Of a stretch of 36,103 nt of DNA, positions 9,149 to 17,507 are shown one piece after another. Below the pieces are notes generated by a model, which was not told where the DNA came from, ran no database searches, and saw only the letters and a program-made list of their open reading frames with translations. The translations under genes and the position numbers were made by a program. This DNA comes from Candidatus Hydrogenedentota bacterium (lineage in GTDB: Bacteria > Hydrogenedentota > Hydrogenedentia > Hydrogenedentales > JAEUWI01), in assembly GCA_016791475.1 (NCBI GenBank), contig JAEUWI010000068.1, forward strand, positions 1 to 36,103, in the 5' to 3' direction. How positions within the stretch are numbered: the first letter of the stretch is position 1; the number at the start of each line of letters is the position of its first letter.

Positions 9149-10090
9149 ATGAATCCAATCCTGCTCGCCACACTCCTCGCAGTCCTCGGTGCCGACGGCG
9201 TGGAAGGCACCAACTTCCACCTCTACGAATCCCGCAAACTCTCGATCGTCATCGGCGACAATTCCGCGCTGGGGGAGCACAAGGCCCGTTACAACGGCAT
9301 CTACAGCCTCACGACTCCGAAGTTGAAGGTGTCGCCCTTCGTGCCGGACTACGCCGGACTCAACCTCGAGCACTACTTCGACATGCGGCCCGGCATCAAC
9401 AAAGACAACAACGTCTTCTTCGAGCCGCGTATCGCCCCCATGACCTTCAAGCAGATCGACGAGCATAGCTCCGAGCTATTTCAACCCGAGACTCCCTACT
9501 GGGGCGTCGAAAGCACCACCCGCTTCACCGTCGCGCCGGAAGGCCACATCGACCTCGATTTCACCTGCACGCCGAAGCGCGACCACTTCGTGGGCGGTTT
9601 CCTCGGCGTCTTCTGGGCCTCCTACATTAATGCGCCGGAAGACAAGAGCATCTACTTCCTCGAAGCGGGCTCCTCCCTCGACGCCCCCCAATGGGTCCAA
9701 TACTGCACCCAGCGCCACGGGCTCCACAGTACCGTGCGCGGGGCGGGCGACGATCTCCCCATGGAAGGGCCCGAGAGCACGACAAACCTCTTCATGAGCA
9801 CCTCGCCCCTGCGCTACGCCATGCCCTTCTACTATGGCCGGTTTCACGACCAGGTGTTGATCTTCATGTATGAAGCCGGCGACGGCGGCCTGATCCGCCT
9901 GTCTCACTCGCCCTCGGGCGGTGGCGATACCCCGGACAAGACCGATACCAATCCCGCCTGGGACGTGCAGTTGATCGTGCCCAATCCCGTGGTGGGTCAG
10001 GCCTACGGCATGAAAGCGCGCCTCGTCGTGAAGCCGTGGAAAGATCGCGCAGACGTGCTGGCGATTGTAAAAAACTACTACGGGAAGTAG
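9149..10090 (+). CDS. Uncharacterised secreted protein
   Basis: Protein of 313 residues that I do not recognise. The ATG at 9149 has one of the best Shine-Dalgarno sites in the window (AAAGGAGG, 6 nt upstream). A short hydrophobic N-terminus (MNPILLATLLAVLGADG) could be a signal peptide but lacks a strong basic start. The rest is rich in aromatic residues and predicted beta strands, for example FHLYESRKLSIVIGD, EHYFDMRPG, FFEPRIAPMTF, GVFWASYINAPEDKSIYFLE and FYYGRFHDQVLIFMYE. No catalytic motif is obvious. It stands alone between two repeat arrays and downstream of a keto-sugar operon, so a role in carbohydrate binding or breakdown is possible but not shown. Confidence 0.75.
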   Translation: MNPILLATLLAVLGADGVEGTNFHLYESRKLSIVIGDNSALGEHKARYNGIYSLTTPKLKVSPFVPDYAGLNLEHYFDMRPGINKDNNVFFEPRIAPMTFKQIDEHSSELFQPETPYWGVESTTRFTVAPEGHIDLDFTCTPKRDHFVGGFLGVFWASYINAPEDKSIYFLEAGSSLDAPQWVQYCTQRHGLHSTVRGAGDDLPMEGPESTTNLFMSTSPLRYAMPFYYGRFHDQVLIFMYEAGDGGLIRLSHSPSGGGDTPDKTDTNPAWDVQLIVPNPVVGQAYGMKARLVVKPWKDRADVLAIVKNYYGK

Positions 10091-10100
10091 GGCTCTGGGA

Positions 10101-10189
10101 CATACGACGGGCCGCGGACGCGCGATGGGTCGTATGGGTCGTATGGGTCGTATGGGAACGCAGTTTTCATACTGACTCATACGACCCAT
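10101..10189. repeat. 9-nt tandem repeat (ATGGGTCGT) with inverted copies
   Basis: Three perfect ATGGGTCGT units at 10125-10151 with a partial fourth, flanked on both sides by inverted copies (CATACGAC at 10101-10108 and CATACGACCCAT at 10178-10189). It directly precedes the heptad array, as at 1703-1864. Confidence 0.9.
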
Positions 10190-10192
10190 TTT

Positions 10193-10471
10193 CATCCTCC
10201 AGCCTCCAGCCTCCAGCCTCCAGCCTCCATCCTCCATCCTCCAGCCTTCAGCCTCCAGCCTCCAGCCTCCAGCCTCCAGCCTCCAGCCTCCAGCCTCCAG
10301 CCTCCAGCCTCCAGCCTCCAGCCTCCAGCCTCCAGCCTTCAGCCTTCAGCCTTCAGCCTTCAGCCCCCAGCCCCCAGCCCCAGCCTTCAGCCTTCAGCCT
10401 TCAGCCTTCAGCCTTCAGCCCCCAGCCCCCAGCCCCCAGCCTTCAGCCTTCAGCCTTCAGCCCCCAGCCTT
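10193..10471. repeat. Long pyrimidine-rich heptad array (CAGCCTC/CAGCCTT/CAGCCCC)
   Basis: About 40 consecutive 7-nt units: CATCCTC, CAGCCTC, CAGCCTT and CAGCCCC in blocks, with one 6-nt slip near 10376-10381. The strand is almost free of purines apart from the fixed A (and G) of each unit. Blocks of identical variants suggest repeated slippage or local duplication. The + strand frame through it encodes Ser-Leu-Gln-Pro-Pro-Ala-Ser repeats, upstream of and in frame with the AGE-family gene, but this is probably untranslated. The whole gap 10091-10566 holds only this and the 9-nt array. Confidence 0.95.
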
Positions 10472-10566
10472 TCGCCCTTCCCATCGCCGTGATTTTCTGG
10501 CAACCGCCCCCTCTGATCAACTATGCTCTTGCCGCAGTGTCAGCACCCCGAACAGAAGAGAATCCC

Positions 10567-11802
10567 ATGCCCACCCCCAATACCGCGTTGAGCCCCGCCC
10601 GTCTTGCCGAATTGTCCGCCACCTACCGCGACGGCCTGTTGAATGACATCGTGCCTTTCTGGCTGCGCCACGGACTTGATCGGGAGCATGGCGGTATCAT
10701 GACCGCTCTCAACCGCGATGGCGCCGTGATCGATACGGACAAGGGCCTGTGGCAGCAGGGCCGTTTTGTCTGGCTTCTGGCGACGCTCTGTCATTCCGTG
10801 GAGCCTCGCGAGGAGTGGATCGCGGCCGCGGAGTCGACGGTGAACTTCATTCACAAGTCCGCCCACACCGAAGACGACCTCATGTATTTCCAGGTGACCC
10901 GGGAAGGCAAGCCCCTGCGCCGCCGGCGGTACGTCTACACCGAATCCTTTGCGGCCATCGCCCTGGCCGCCTGGTCGCGCGTTTCGGGAGACCCGGAAGC
11001 CCGCGCGGAGGCCATCGATCACTTCCATCGCTTCGTCGATTACAATCGTACCCCCGGCTGGATCGCCCCCAAGGTCGATCTGGCCACCCGGCCCAGCCAG
11101 GGTCTCGGGCCCAACCTCATCCTCATCAACACCTGCCGCGTTCTCCGTGACGCCATCGGCTTCGGCGAGGCAGACGCCTTTATCGACGAGGCCATTGAGA
11201 TCATCGAGCGCTGCTTCGTCAATGAAGAGTACCAGGCCGTCCTGGAAACCGTGGGGCCCGAGGGCGAGATCATCGATCACTTCGACGGACGCCTCCTCAA
11301 CCCCGGCCACGCCATCGAGCTGGCCTGGTTTATCCTCCATGAAGCCTGGCAGCGCGGCAACGACGCACGGCTCCTGGCGCTCGGCTGCAAGATCCTCGAC
11401 TGGACCTGGGCCCGCGGCTGGGATCAGGAATACGGCGGCATCCTTTACTTCCGCGACCTCAAGGGCCTTCCTGTGCAGGAATACTGGCAGGACATGAAGT
11501 TCTGGTGGCCGCAGAACGAGACCATCATCGCCACCCTTCTGGCCTATGCCCTCACCGGCGACGCGAAATATGCCGAATGGCATACCCTGATTCACGATTG
11601 GACCCACAGCCTCTTCCCCGATCCCGAGTATGGCGAGTGGTTCGGCTACCTCCACCGCGACGGTCGGATTTCCGTGCCCCTCAAGGGAAACATCTGGAAG
11701 GGCCCATTCCATATCCCCCGGATGCAGTGGTACTGCTGGCAGCTCTGTGATCGCATGATCGCCCGCGAAGGCGACGCCCCAATCACGCCCATCAGCTTCT
11801 GA
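10567..11802 (+). CDS. AGE-family (N-acylglucosamine 2-epimerase-like) protein
   Basis: Cytoplasmic-type protein of 411 residues, typical of the N-acylglucosamine 2-epimerase/cellobiose 2-epimerase family, an (alpha/alpha)6 barrel that interconverts the C2 configuration of sugars. Family features are HGGIMTALNRDG near the start, GLWQQGRFVWLLA (about 60-72), YTESFAAIALA, LLNPGHAIELAW with the catalytic-type His248, WWPQNETIIA, and GPFHIPRMQWYCWQL with His382. The ATG at 10567 follows a purine-rich AGAAGAG. Extending the frame upstream would add over 170 residues of repeat-encoded low-complexity sequence, which no family member has. The exact substrate (ManNAc, mannose or cellobiose type) cannot be told. 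It is convergent with the histidine kinase gene, leaving a 12-bp gap. Confidence 0.9.
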   Translation: MPTPNTALSPARLAELSATYRDGLLNDIVPFWLRHGLDREHGGIMTALNRDGAVIDTDKGLWQQGRFVWLLATLCHSVEPREEWIAAAESTVNFIHKSAHTEDDLMYFQVTREGKPLRRRRYVYTESFAAIALAAWSRVSGDPEARAEAIDHFHRFVDYNRTPGWIAPKVDLATRPSQGLGPNLILINTCRVLRDAIGFGEADAFIDEAIEIIERCFVNEEYQAVLETVGPEGEIIDHFDGRLLNPGHAIELAWFILHEAWQRGNDARLLALGCKILDWTWARGWDQEYGGILYFRDLKGLPVQEYWQDMKFWWPQNETIIATLLAYALTGDAKYAEWHTLIHDWTHSLFPDPEYGEWFGYLHRDGRISVPLKGNIWKGPFHIPRMQWYCWQLCDRMIAREGDAPITPISF

Positions 11803-11814
11803 GGGGAGGCCCCA

Positions 11815-13089
11815 TCACCCCGCCAGGAGCGGGAGTTCGATGATGACCGTCGTACCTTTACCGGCCTCGCTTTCAAAAGAGAGCTCCCCGCCGTGGCCCC
11901 GAACCGTCTCTTGAACCACGGGCACGCCCAGTCCCACGCCAAACGCGCGCGTACTGAAAAGGGGCGTGCCCACCTGTTTCAGCACCTCCCGGGACATTCC
12001 GGGACCCGTATCCGTGATGCGGATCTCGCAGGTCGTGCCCCGGGCATAGCTCGTCACCATCAGGCGGTGCTCCCGGCCCGCGTCGTCCTCAAAAGACTGT
12101 ACGCTGTTGTTGATCAGGTTCATCAGCGCGCGCCGCATCTTCTCCCGATCCAGGGACACCATCACACCCGGCTGGAGCTGCACCTCGCAATATACCGCGG
12201 GCGGAATCTCCGCCGTGGAAAGCACACCCGTCAGCCACGTGTCCAGCGTGGTCGCCCGACGCTCGATTTCATGGGCGCGACTCAAGTCGAGCAACTCCTC
12301 GATGATCCGGTCACAGCGGATGATGTTGCGCTCGCCCCGCTCGATGGCCCGGCGAAGGCGCTCCCGATCCACACCGTCAATCCCGTTCTTCAACGTGAAA
12401 AGTGAGCTCCGCACCGTTCCGAGGGGATTGCGGATCTCATGGCTCACCGCCGCCATAATTTCCCCCAGCATCGCCAGGCGCTCCTTCGCCAGCAGCGCCC
12501 GTTGCGATTCCTGCAACTCCGCCGTGCGGCGCGCCACGATCTCCTCCAGATTGTCCCGGTGCGCGGCGAGTTCCGCCTGCGCCTCAATCCGCTCCGCCAC
12601 CTCCTCCGCCAGCGCCTCGCCCTCCTCCGCCAGCGCGTCCCGCGCCGCCCCCAGCTCCACCACCGCCAGAATGAGCGCGCAGAACATGGCAATGATGCCA
12701 AGCGTCACAAATACCGCATCCAGAAAGCCGTTCCACGCCGAAGCGTTCCCCAGTACCGGAATGTTTACGAGTGCCGGAATGTCCTCCGTCGTGCTCAGAA
12801 ACTGCCCGCACACCACCCCGACCGCCCCCGCCAGCGTCAGCGCCTTCACCAGCAGGCCGCACCGATAAGAAGCCATCAGCCGGGTAAACATCAGAAGGAC
12901 AATCAGGACCGTCGCCAGTAGGAGTGCGTCTCGGTAGAGGGGGGTAGCGATCTGCGTACACACAAGCACCAGTGTAAAGACAAGAACGATGCCGCCGAGG
13001 TATGATTGCGCCGTCTTCCGGGCCGAAGGGCGCGAAAATGGACCGACGCCTCCCACCCGTGCAAGGGGGTCGTGCTCCCTGGATTTCAT
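11815..13089 (-). CDS. Membrane sensor histidine kinase
   Basis: Protein of 424 residues. Four hydrophobic segments (about 31-49, 54-72, 78-96, 122-145) anchor it in the inner membrane without a large periplasmic domain. A coiled-coil linker (about 148-200) follows, then a HisKA domain with the phospho-acceptor His217 in SHEIRNPLG. The HATPase domain has the N box NLINNSVQS (about 324-332), G1 DTGPGM (360-365) and G2 GVGLGVP (384-390). It should autophosphorylate and pass phosphate to a response regulator, but none is encoded nearby, so it is an orphan kinase here. Start ATG 13089 has GGGGAG upstream; the open frame before it shows no conserved features. The signal sensed is unknown; the membrane-embedded sensor suggests a membrane-linked or lipophilic cue. 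Confidence 0.93.
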   Translation of the reverse strand: MKSREHDPLARVGGVGPFSRPSARKTAQSYLGGIVLVFTLVLVCTQIATPLYRDALLLATVLIVLLMFTRLMASYRCGLLVKALTLAGAVGVVCGQFLSTTEDIPALVNIPVLGNASAWNGFLDAVFVTLGIIAMFCALILAVVELGAARDALAEEGEALAEEVAERIEAQAELAAHRDNLEEIVARRTAELQESQRALLAKERLAMLGEIMAAVSHEIRNPLGTVRSSLFTLKNGIDGVDRERLRRAIERGERNIIRCDRIIEELLDLSRAHEIERRATTLDTWLTGVLSTAEIPPAVYCEVQLQPGVMVSLDREKMRRALMNLINNSVQSFEDDAGREHRLMVTSYARGTTCEIRITDTGPGMSREVLKQVGTPLFSTRAFGVGLGVPVVQETVRGHGGELSFESEAGKGTTVIIELPLLAG

Positions 13090-13253
13090 ATGCGGCTCCC
13101 CGCGCCTGCCGGGCGCGTGCCTTCTGGATCCTGTCGCCGATGCTTCGCAGTGGCCAACGGCGTAACGGAATGCTGCCTGCACCTGTACGAAGTGTAGCCT
13201 ATTCGGACGCTGCTGTAAAGTGCCCTCAATACCGCTCACGCGGCTCAGGCAAA

Positions 13254-13297
13254 CGAAAAGAAGCAGCCGGGTTCACGCATACGCGCAGACCCGGCTG
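13254..13297 (-). terminator. Terminator after tRNA-Lys
   Basis: On the minus strand, 12 nt past the CCA end of the tRNA, a perfect 9-bp stem (CAGCCGGGT at 13264-13272 pairing with ACCCGGCTG at 13289-13297) encloses a 16-nt loop and is followed by a T-rich stretch (CTTCTTTTCG). It would end the tRNA transcript and separate it from the kinase gene downstream. Confidence 0.7.
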
Positions 13298-13308
13298 GAA
13301 AGTGAGAA

Positions 13309-13384
13309 TGGTGAACGGGGTGGGGATCGAACCCACGACCACCGGATTAAAAGTCCGATGCTCTACCGACTGAGCTACCCGTTC
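13309..13384 (-). tRNA. tRNA-Lys (anticodon TTT)
   Basis: A 76-nt tRNA with encoded CCA (complement of TGG at 13309-13311). On the minus strand it begins GAACGGGTAGCTCAG. The acceptor stem GAACGGG pairs with CCCGTTC, the D arm contains AGCTCAGTCGGTAGAGC, and the anticodon loop CTTTTAA holds TTT. The T arm contains GGTTCGATCCC and the discriminator base is A. All four arms fold. An own terminator follows. Confidence 0.97.
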
Positions 13385-14122
13385 ATAGGGAGAGATGGTC
13401 GTTCAGGCACAAATAGGGCTTGAACGAAGTTGAACTGGTATTGTACCGAAAAGGGGCGTCGGCGTGCAAATTTCGGGCATACTTGGGCGTTCTGGTTTCC
13501 CGGCGGCAGCGTGCTACACTCGCGGTTCGGCGTGAAATGGTGCGTCGATGGAGTCGCTGTCGTGGTGTGAAATTGGATTGGACCTCAAAGGACCCAACTG
13601 GAACAACAATAGGTGCACCTTTGTGCCCTTTGCGTTCGTTGAGGTTTCAGTTCTTTCTGTAACACTCCAGCCGAATGAAGTGGCGCCGGTGTTTTATCGT
13701 TGTGACCTGATTCAGCGAAGAGGATCGGCAAGGCTGGGAGCGCAGGCGTCCCCGCCTGCAACGCACCGAAGGTGCGCCCGAGGTGCTATTCGAGTACTTA
13801 CGCTCAGCATGAGATCGGTACCAATCTGCAATCAATCCATGCGCCGGTGACGCATAATGCAGGCGAGGACGCCTGTCCGCCGAGGCGCATCTTCGACGCT
13901 CCCAGCCCACACGAGTGCTTTGCAGGATCAGAATCGAGTGGCAAAAGCATATTTACTTCATACGGCTGGAGTGTTACTTCCTCCTATGTTTCTTGAATGC
14001 CGTTCCGGTGCCGCAGTTCCGCAGGAAGCCTGTTTCGTGCGTGAAATCGGGGCTCCATACGCGTGTGGATTCGTATCCCCCATAGCCAAGTCGTGGGGAA
14101 TTTGACCCAAAGGAAAAACCTG
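13385..14122. other. Intergenic region upstream of the metallophosphoesterase gene
   Basis: About 740 bp without a supportable gene; the short frames here have no ribosome sites or recognisable composition. The central part is a nested inverted-repeat structure (13659-13977), listed separately. The left part must contain the minus-strand promoter for tRNA-Lys, which I could not place with confidence. Confidence 0.6.
13659..13977. repeat. Nested inverted-repeat element, about 319 bp
   Basis: Outer ends are 21-bp inverted repeats with one mismatch: GTAACACTCCAGCCG plus AATGAA at 13659-13679 and its reverse complement at 13957-13977. Inside lies a second inverted pair, GGCTGGGAGCG near 13732-13742 and CGCTCCCAGCC near 13897-13907. 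Each member is next to a G/C-rich GCAGGCGTCC-type palindrome (13743-13760 and 13859-13880). No transposase is encoded. The size and end structure resemble a non-autonomous mobile element, but target duplications could not be identified. Confidence 0.65.
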
Positions 14123-15904
14123 ATGCGCATTCTAATTCTCCTCGCGCTGGCCCTAACCGGGATTGCAACGGCCACGGCGCAGCGCCCCACCCTGTCGGAC
14201 GACCTGCCGCTCATCGATAAACCGTGGTCGAACGACGGGGAGAAGTTCAGCTTTGTGATCCTGGGCGACAAGACGAGCGGGGGCGAGGGGAAATGGCCGA
14301 TCTATGATCGCGCGGTGGACGCCATCAACCTGCTCAAGCCCGATTTCGTCATCACCGTGGGCGATATGATCCCCGGTCACATGGAAACCCGGCCCCAGTG
14401 GGATGCGGAGTGGGGGGAGTACATGGCGCACGCGAAACGTATTGAAGCGCCCCTCTTCCTTACCGTGGGCAACCACGACATCGCCAATCTCGCCTGCTAC
14501 GAATTCTGGCGCGAAGACTTCGGGCGCACCTACTATTCCTTTGATTACAAGGGCTGCCATTTCCTCATCTTCAACACCGAGGAAGAGCGGATCGATGGGC
14601 GCGGTCCGGCCTGGCGCGCCATGATGGACTGGGTGAAGACGGATCTGGCCGCCGCCTCGGAGGCGCGCCACACCTACGTGTTTTTTCACAAACCCATGTG
14701 GGACGATCCCCGTTTCATGGGGGACTGGGCGGAGTTGGAGGGCTACCTCGGTGCCCGCCCCTTCACCGTGGTGGCGGGCCACGAGCACTATCACAGCACG
14801 GACATCCGTGATGGCAACACGTACGTCATACAGAGCGCCACGGGCGGCGGCATCCAGTTGAGCGATGCAAGGAAGTGGGGGGGATTCCACAGCTTCGGCT
14901 TTGTCACGGTGGACGGCGCGGAATCGCGCTACGCCGTGGTGGAGCCCGAGGGCGGCATCTGGCCGGTGGATGTTGCCCCGGCTTCCTTCCGCAAGGCCAT
15001 CAACAGCGAGCTGGTGCGGGCGGATGCAAAGCCTGGCGCGGATTTCAGCAGCGGGAGCGCGGATGTACAGGTGGATTTCAATCTGAGCAACGTGCTGGAT
15101 AAGGATATCGAATTGCGTATCGTGCTGGAGGGCTTCTCGGAAACCGGCTGGCGGGTCCAGAACCCCGAGAGCTGGAATGAGGAAGAGGCTGCCCTGGTTT
15201 ACGCGGCGAAGCTCGATCGTGGCGCCCAGGCGCTAATCCCCCTGCACCTCGAAGTTCCGCGGGATCGCGCGGCATTCCCACCCAATGTGGGCGTCCATGT
15301 CCGCTACGACGGCGCATGGATCGAAAAGGAGAGCATGCGCATGGCCGAGATCAATACGCTGCCGCTCCATCCCGTCTCATCGTATAAGGCGGCACCTGCC
15401 CTGCGGATTGTGGGGCCCTTCGTCCTCGGCCCCATCGACACCAGCCACCTGCCTGAGCACCCCGAAAAGGCCAACGCGGCGCTGGCTCGTCCATGGGGTC
15501 CCGAAAATGGCGCGGCCCCCGGTCCCTTCGAAGGCGGCCTGGCCTGGACGCAGATTTTGCCTCAGGGCTTCGGCTTGATCAACGCCAACGCCCTGCTCGG
15601 CACCCTCGACGGTGCGGCGGCCTATGTCGCCTGTGCGGTGCACAGCCCGGAAGATCAGCGTACCCACGCGATTATCGCGGCGGACAATTTCTCCCAGACC
15701 TATGTCAACGGCGCGCTGGTCGCGTCCGGCCAGGGCTTTGGCGCGCCGGGCGACTTCGTCTATCCCGAACTGGCCCTGAAAAAGGGCTGGAACCACGTCG
15801 TGGTGAAGCTCATCAACAATAAAGCCGACTGGTTTCTACGCTTTGTCATCGCGGATCCGATGGGGAATCTGATCCTTGCCGCAGACGCGCCTTCGGGTGA
15901 ATAG
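14123..15904 (+). CDS. Secreted calcineurin-like metallophosphoesterase
   Basis: Predicted exported protein of 593 residues. ATG 14123 follows an AAAGGAAAA site, and a signal peptide covers residues 1 to about 19 (ATATAQ). The phosphoesterase domain occupies about 40-230, with the dinuclear metal motifs in order: ILGD49K, VGD81, GNHD (N117-H118), FFH189KP and AGH220EH222. It should hydrolyse a phosphate mono- or diester in the periplasm or outside the cell. The region after 230 is beta-rich. Its last ~120 residues (for example WTQILPQGFGLINAN, YVACAVHSPEDQR, QTYVNGALVASG, LKKGWNHVVVKL) look like a galactose-binding or jelly-roll module of the kind fused to secreted hydrolases, suggesting glycan binding. 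It lies 99 bp upstream of an enolase-superfamily gene on the same strand; the two may be co-transcribed. The substrate is unknown. Confidence 0.88.
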   Translation: MRILILLALALTGIATATAQRPTLSDDLPLIDKPWSNDGEKFSFVILGDKTSGGEGKWPIYDRAVDAINLLKPDFVITVGDMIPGHMETRPQWDAEWGEYMAHAKRIEAPLFLTVGNHDIANLACYEFWREDFGRTYYSFDYKGCHFLIFNTEEERIDGRGPAWRAMMDWVKTDLAAASEARHTYVFFHKPMWDDPRFMGDWAELEGYLGARPFTVVAGHEHYHSTDIRDGNTYVIQSATGGGIQLSDARKWGGFHSFGFVTVDGAESRYAVVEPEGGIWPVDVAPASFRKAINSELVRADAKPGADFSSGSADVQVDFNLSNVLDKDIELRIVLEGFSETGWRVQNPESWNEEEAALVYAAKLDRGAQALIPLHLEVPRDRAAFPPNVGVHVRYDGAWIEKESMRMAEINTLPLHPVSSYKAAPALRIVGPFVLGPIDTSHLPEHPEKANAALARPWGPENGAAPGPFEGGLAWTQILPQGFGLINANALLGTLDGAAAYVACAVHSPEDQRTHAIIAADNFSQTYVNGALVASGQGFGAPGDFVYPELALKKGWNHVVVKLINNKADWFLRFVIADPMGNLILAADAPSGE

Positions 15905-16003
15905 AAGCGTTCAACCGGCCACATTGTAGAAACGGGCCATGTCGTGGCACACTTCCTCCGGCTGATGGCAGCCGCACGATCTGGAAATAGAAAGTACCCC
16001 TGA

Positions 16004-17413
16004 ATGGCCAAGCCCTTTGACGTCCGCCCTGCGGGCGCCGCGCTCTACTATATCCCCTGCACCCTCCGTGTGCCCCTCAAGTTCGGTTCCGCCGTCTCCA
16101 CCCATATTCAGTGCGCGCGGGTGAAGCTGGAGGTCGTGAATCGTGAAGGTCGCCGCGCCACCGGCTGGGGTGAGACGCCCCTGAGCGCCAACTGGGTCTG
16201 GCCCAGCGCCCTGGACTACCCCGAGCGGGAAGCCGCCTTGATGGCGTTCAGCGAAGTCCTGGGTGAGGCGTGGGCGAATTTCGAAGTCTACGGTCACCCG
16301 ATGGAAGTGGGCCACGCGTTCCTGCACGAGCGTCTGCCTGGACTCCTGGAGGCCTTTAACGGAGCACGCACGCGTGAGCCCATGCCCTGGCTCGCCGCGC
16401 TCGTCTGCTGCTCCGCCTTCGATATCGCGCTGCATGACGCCTACGGCATTCTGAACGAAGTTCCGGTTTACAAGACCTACAACGCCGATTACATGAACGC
16501 GGATTTGGCGGCATACCTGACGCCCGCCGATGGTGTCGACGTGAGCTTTGTCGGCAAATATCCCCAGGATTTCTTCCAGCTACCCCGTCGCAAGGAACTG
16601 CCCGCCTGGCACCTCGTGGGCGGAAAAGATCCCCTCGATCCCTTCGAGCCGGACCTTGTGCTGCCGCAGGATGACTACCCCGTTTTTCTGCGCGAATGGA
16701 TCCGCACCGACGGCCTCATGTGTCTCAAGATCAAGCTCTGTGGCACCGATGCCGCCTGGGACTACAAGCGAATCGTGGATATTGGAAACATCGCCATCGA
16801 CGAGGGTGTCGTCTGGCTCACGACGGACTTCAACTGCACCGTCACCGACCCTACCTATGTGAACGTTATCCTCGACCGGCTCATTATGGAGCACCCCCGC
16901 ATCTGCGGCATGCTGCTCTATGTGGAGCAGCCCTTTCCCTATGATTTGGAGGCCAACCGCATCGACGTGCACAGTGTCTCATCGCGCAAACCGCTCTTCA
17001 TGGACGAAAGCGCGCACGACTGGGAACTGGTGCGTCTGGGACGGGAGCTCGGATGGACGGGGGTCGCGTTGAAGACGTGCAAGACCCAGACGGGCGCACT
17101 ACTGAGTCTGTGCTGGGCCAAGGCCCACGGCATGACCCTCATGGTGCAGGACCTCACCAACCCCATGCTGGCCCAGATTCCTCATGTGCTCCTGGCGGCC
17201 CACGCCGGCACCATCATGGGCGTGGAGACGAACGCCATGCAGTTTTACCCCGATGCCAGCCTTCCCGAAGGGGAAATCCATCCGGGACTCTATCAACGAC
17301 GTGAGGGGGTTGTGAAACTCGACTCTATCTCGGGCAACGGCTTTGGCTACCGACTCAACGAGATCAAGCGCGAATTGCCCGCTCCCGCGGGTGAATGGAC
17401 CGTTGATAGTTGA
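16004..17413 (+). CDS. Enolase-superfamily (mandelate racemase/muconate lactonizing-like) protein
   Basis: Protein of 469 residues, somewhat longer than most members. The barrel-domain residues of the superfamily are visible. LKIKLCG (K242, K244) gives the base pair of strand 2, TTDFN (D275) and VEQPF (E308) are metal ligands, MDES (D334/E335) is the third ligand, and ALKTCKTQ (K357 or K360) is the opposite-face base. Such enzymes abstract a proton alpha to a carboxylate, giving dehydration, racemisation or cycloisomerisation, usually of sugar acids. An insertion around residues 155-225, before the catalytic lysines, is unusual and may shape the active site. No signal peptide is seen, so it is cytoplasmic. 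The ribosome site is weak (GGAAA about 17 nt upstream). Its last codons fall in a GTTGATAGT repeat. The substrate cannot be assigned. Confidence 0.85.
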   Translation: MAKPFDVRPAGAALYYIPCTLRVPLKFGSAVSTHIQCARVKLEVVNREGRRATGWGETPLSANWVWPSALDYPEREAALMAFSEVLGEAWANFEVYGHPMEVGHAFLHERLPGLLEAFNGARTREPMPWLAALVCCSAFDIALHDAYGILNEVPVYKTYNADYMNADLAAYLTPADGVDVSFVGKYPQDFFQLPRRKELPAWHLVGGKDPLDPFEPDLVLPQDDYPVFLREWIRTDGLMCLKIKLCGTDAAWDYKRIVDIGNIAIDEGVVWLTTDFNCTVTDPTYVNVILDRLIMEHPRICGMLLYVEQPFPYDLEANRIDVHSVSSRKPLFMDESAHDWELVRLGRELGWTGVALKTCKTQTGALLSLCWAKAHGMTLMVQDLTNPMLAQIPHVLLAAHAGTIMGVETNAMQFYPDASLPEGEIHPGLYQRREGVVKLDSISGNGFGYRLNEIKRELPAPAGEWTVDS

Positions 17414-17507
17414 TAGTGAAGTTGCGAGCGGTAATTAGAGCCGGTCTGTTCTTACATGATGAACGGCCCCTCGTCGTCGTCAACGGTCAACGATCCATTA
17501 TCAACCG
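17398..17507. repeat. GTTGATAGT-type inverted repeat between convergent genes
   Basis: GACCGTTGATAGTTGATAG at 17398-17416 and an inverted, diverged copy at about 17483-17507 (GGTCAACGATCCATTATCAA) span the junction of the convergent enolase-superfamily and antiporter genes. The left copy encodes the last residues (TVDS) and stop of the upstream gene. It may fold as a hairpin; there is no T tract. Confidence 0.5.

Noticed and set aside
10193-10471. Possible CRISPR array
   Set aside because: Units are 7 nt and directly abutting with no spacers, and no cas gene is in the window.
10036-10566. N-terminal extension of the AGE-family protein through the heptad array
   Set aside because: It would add a Ser-Leu-Gln-Pro-Pro repeat region overlapping the previous gene; family members start at about ATG 10567, which has its own ribosome site.
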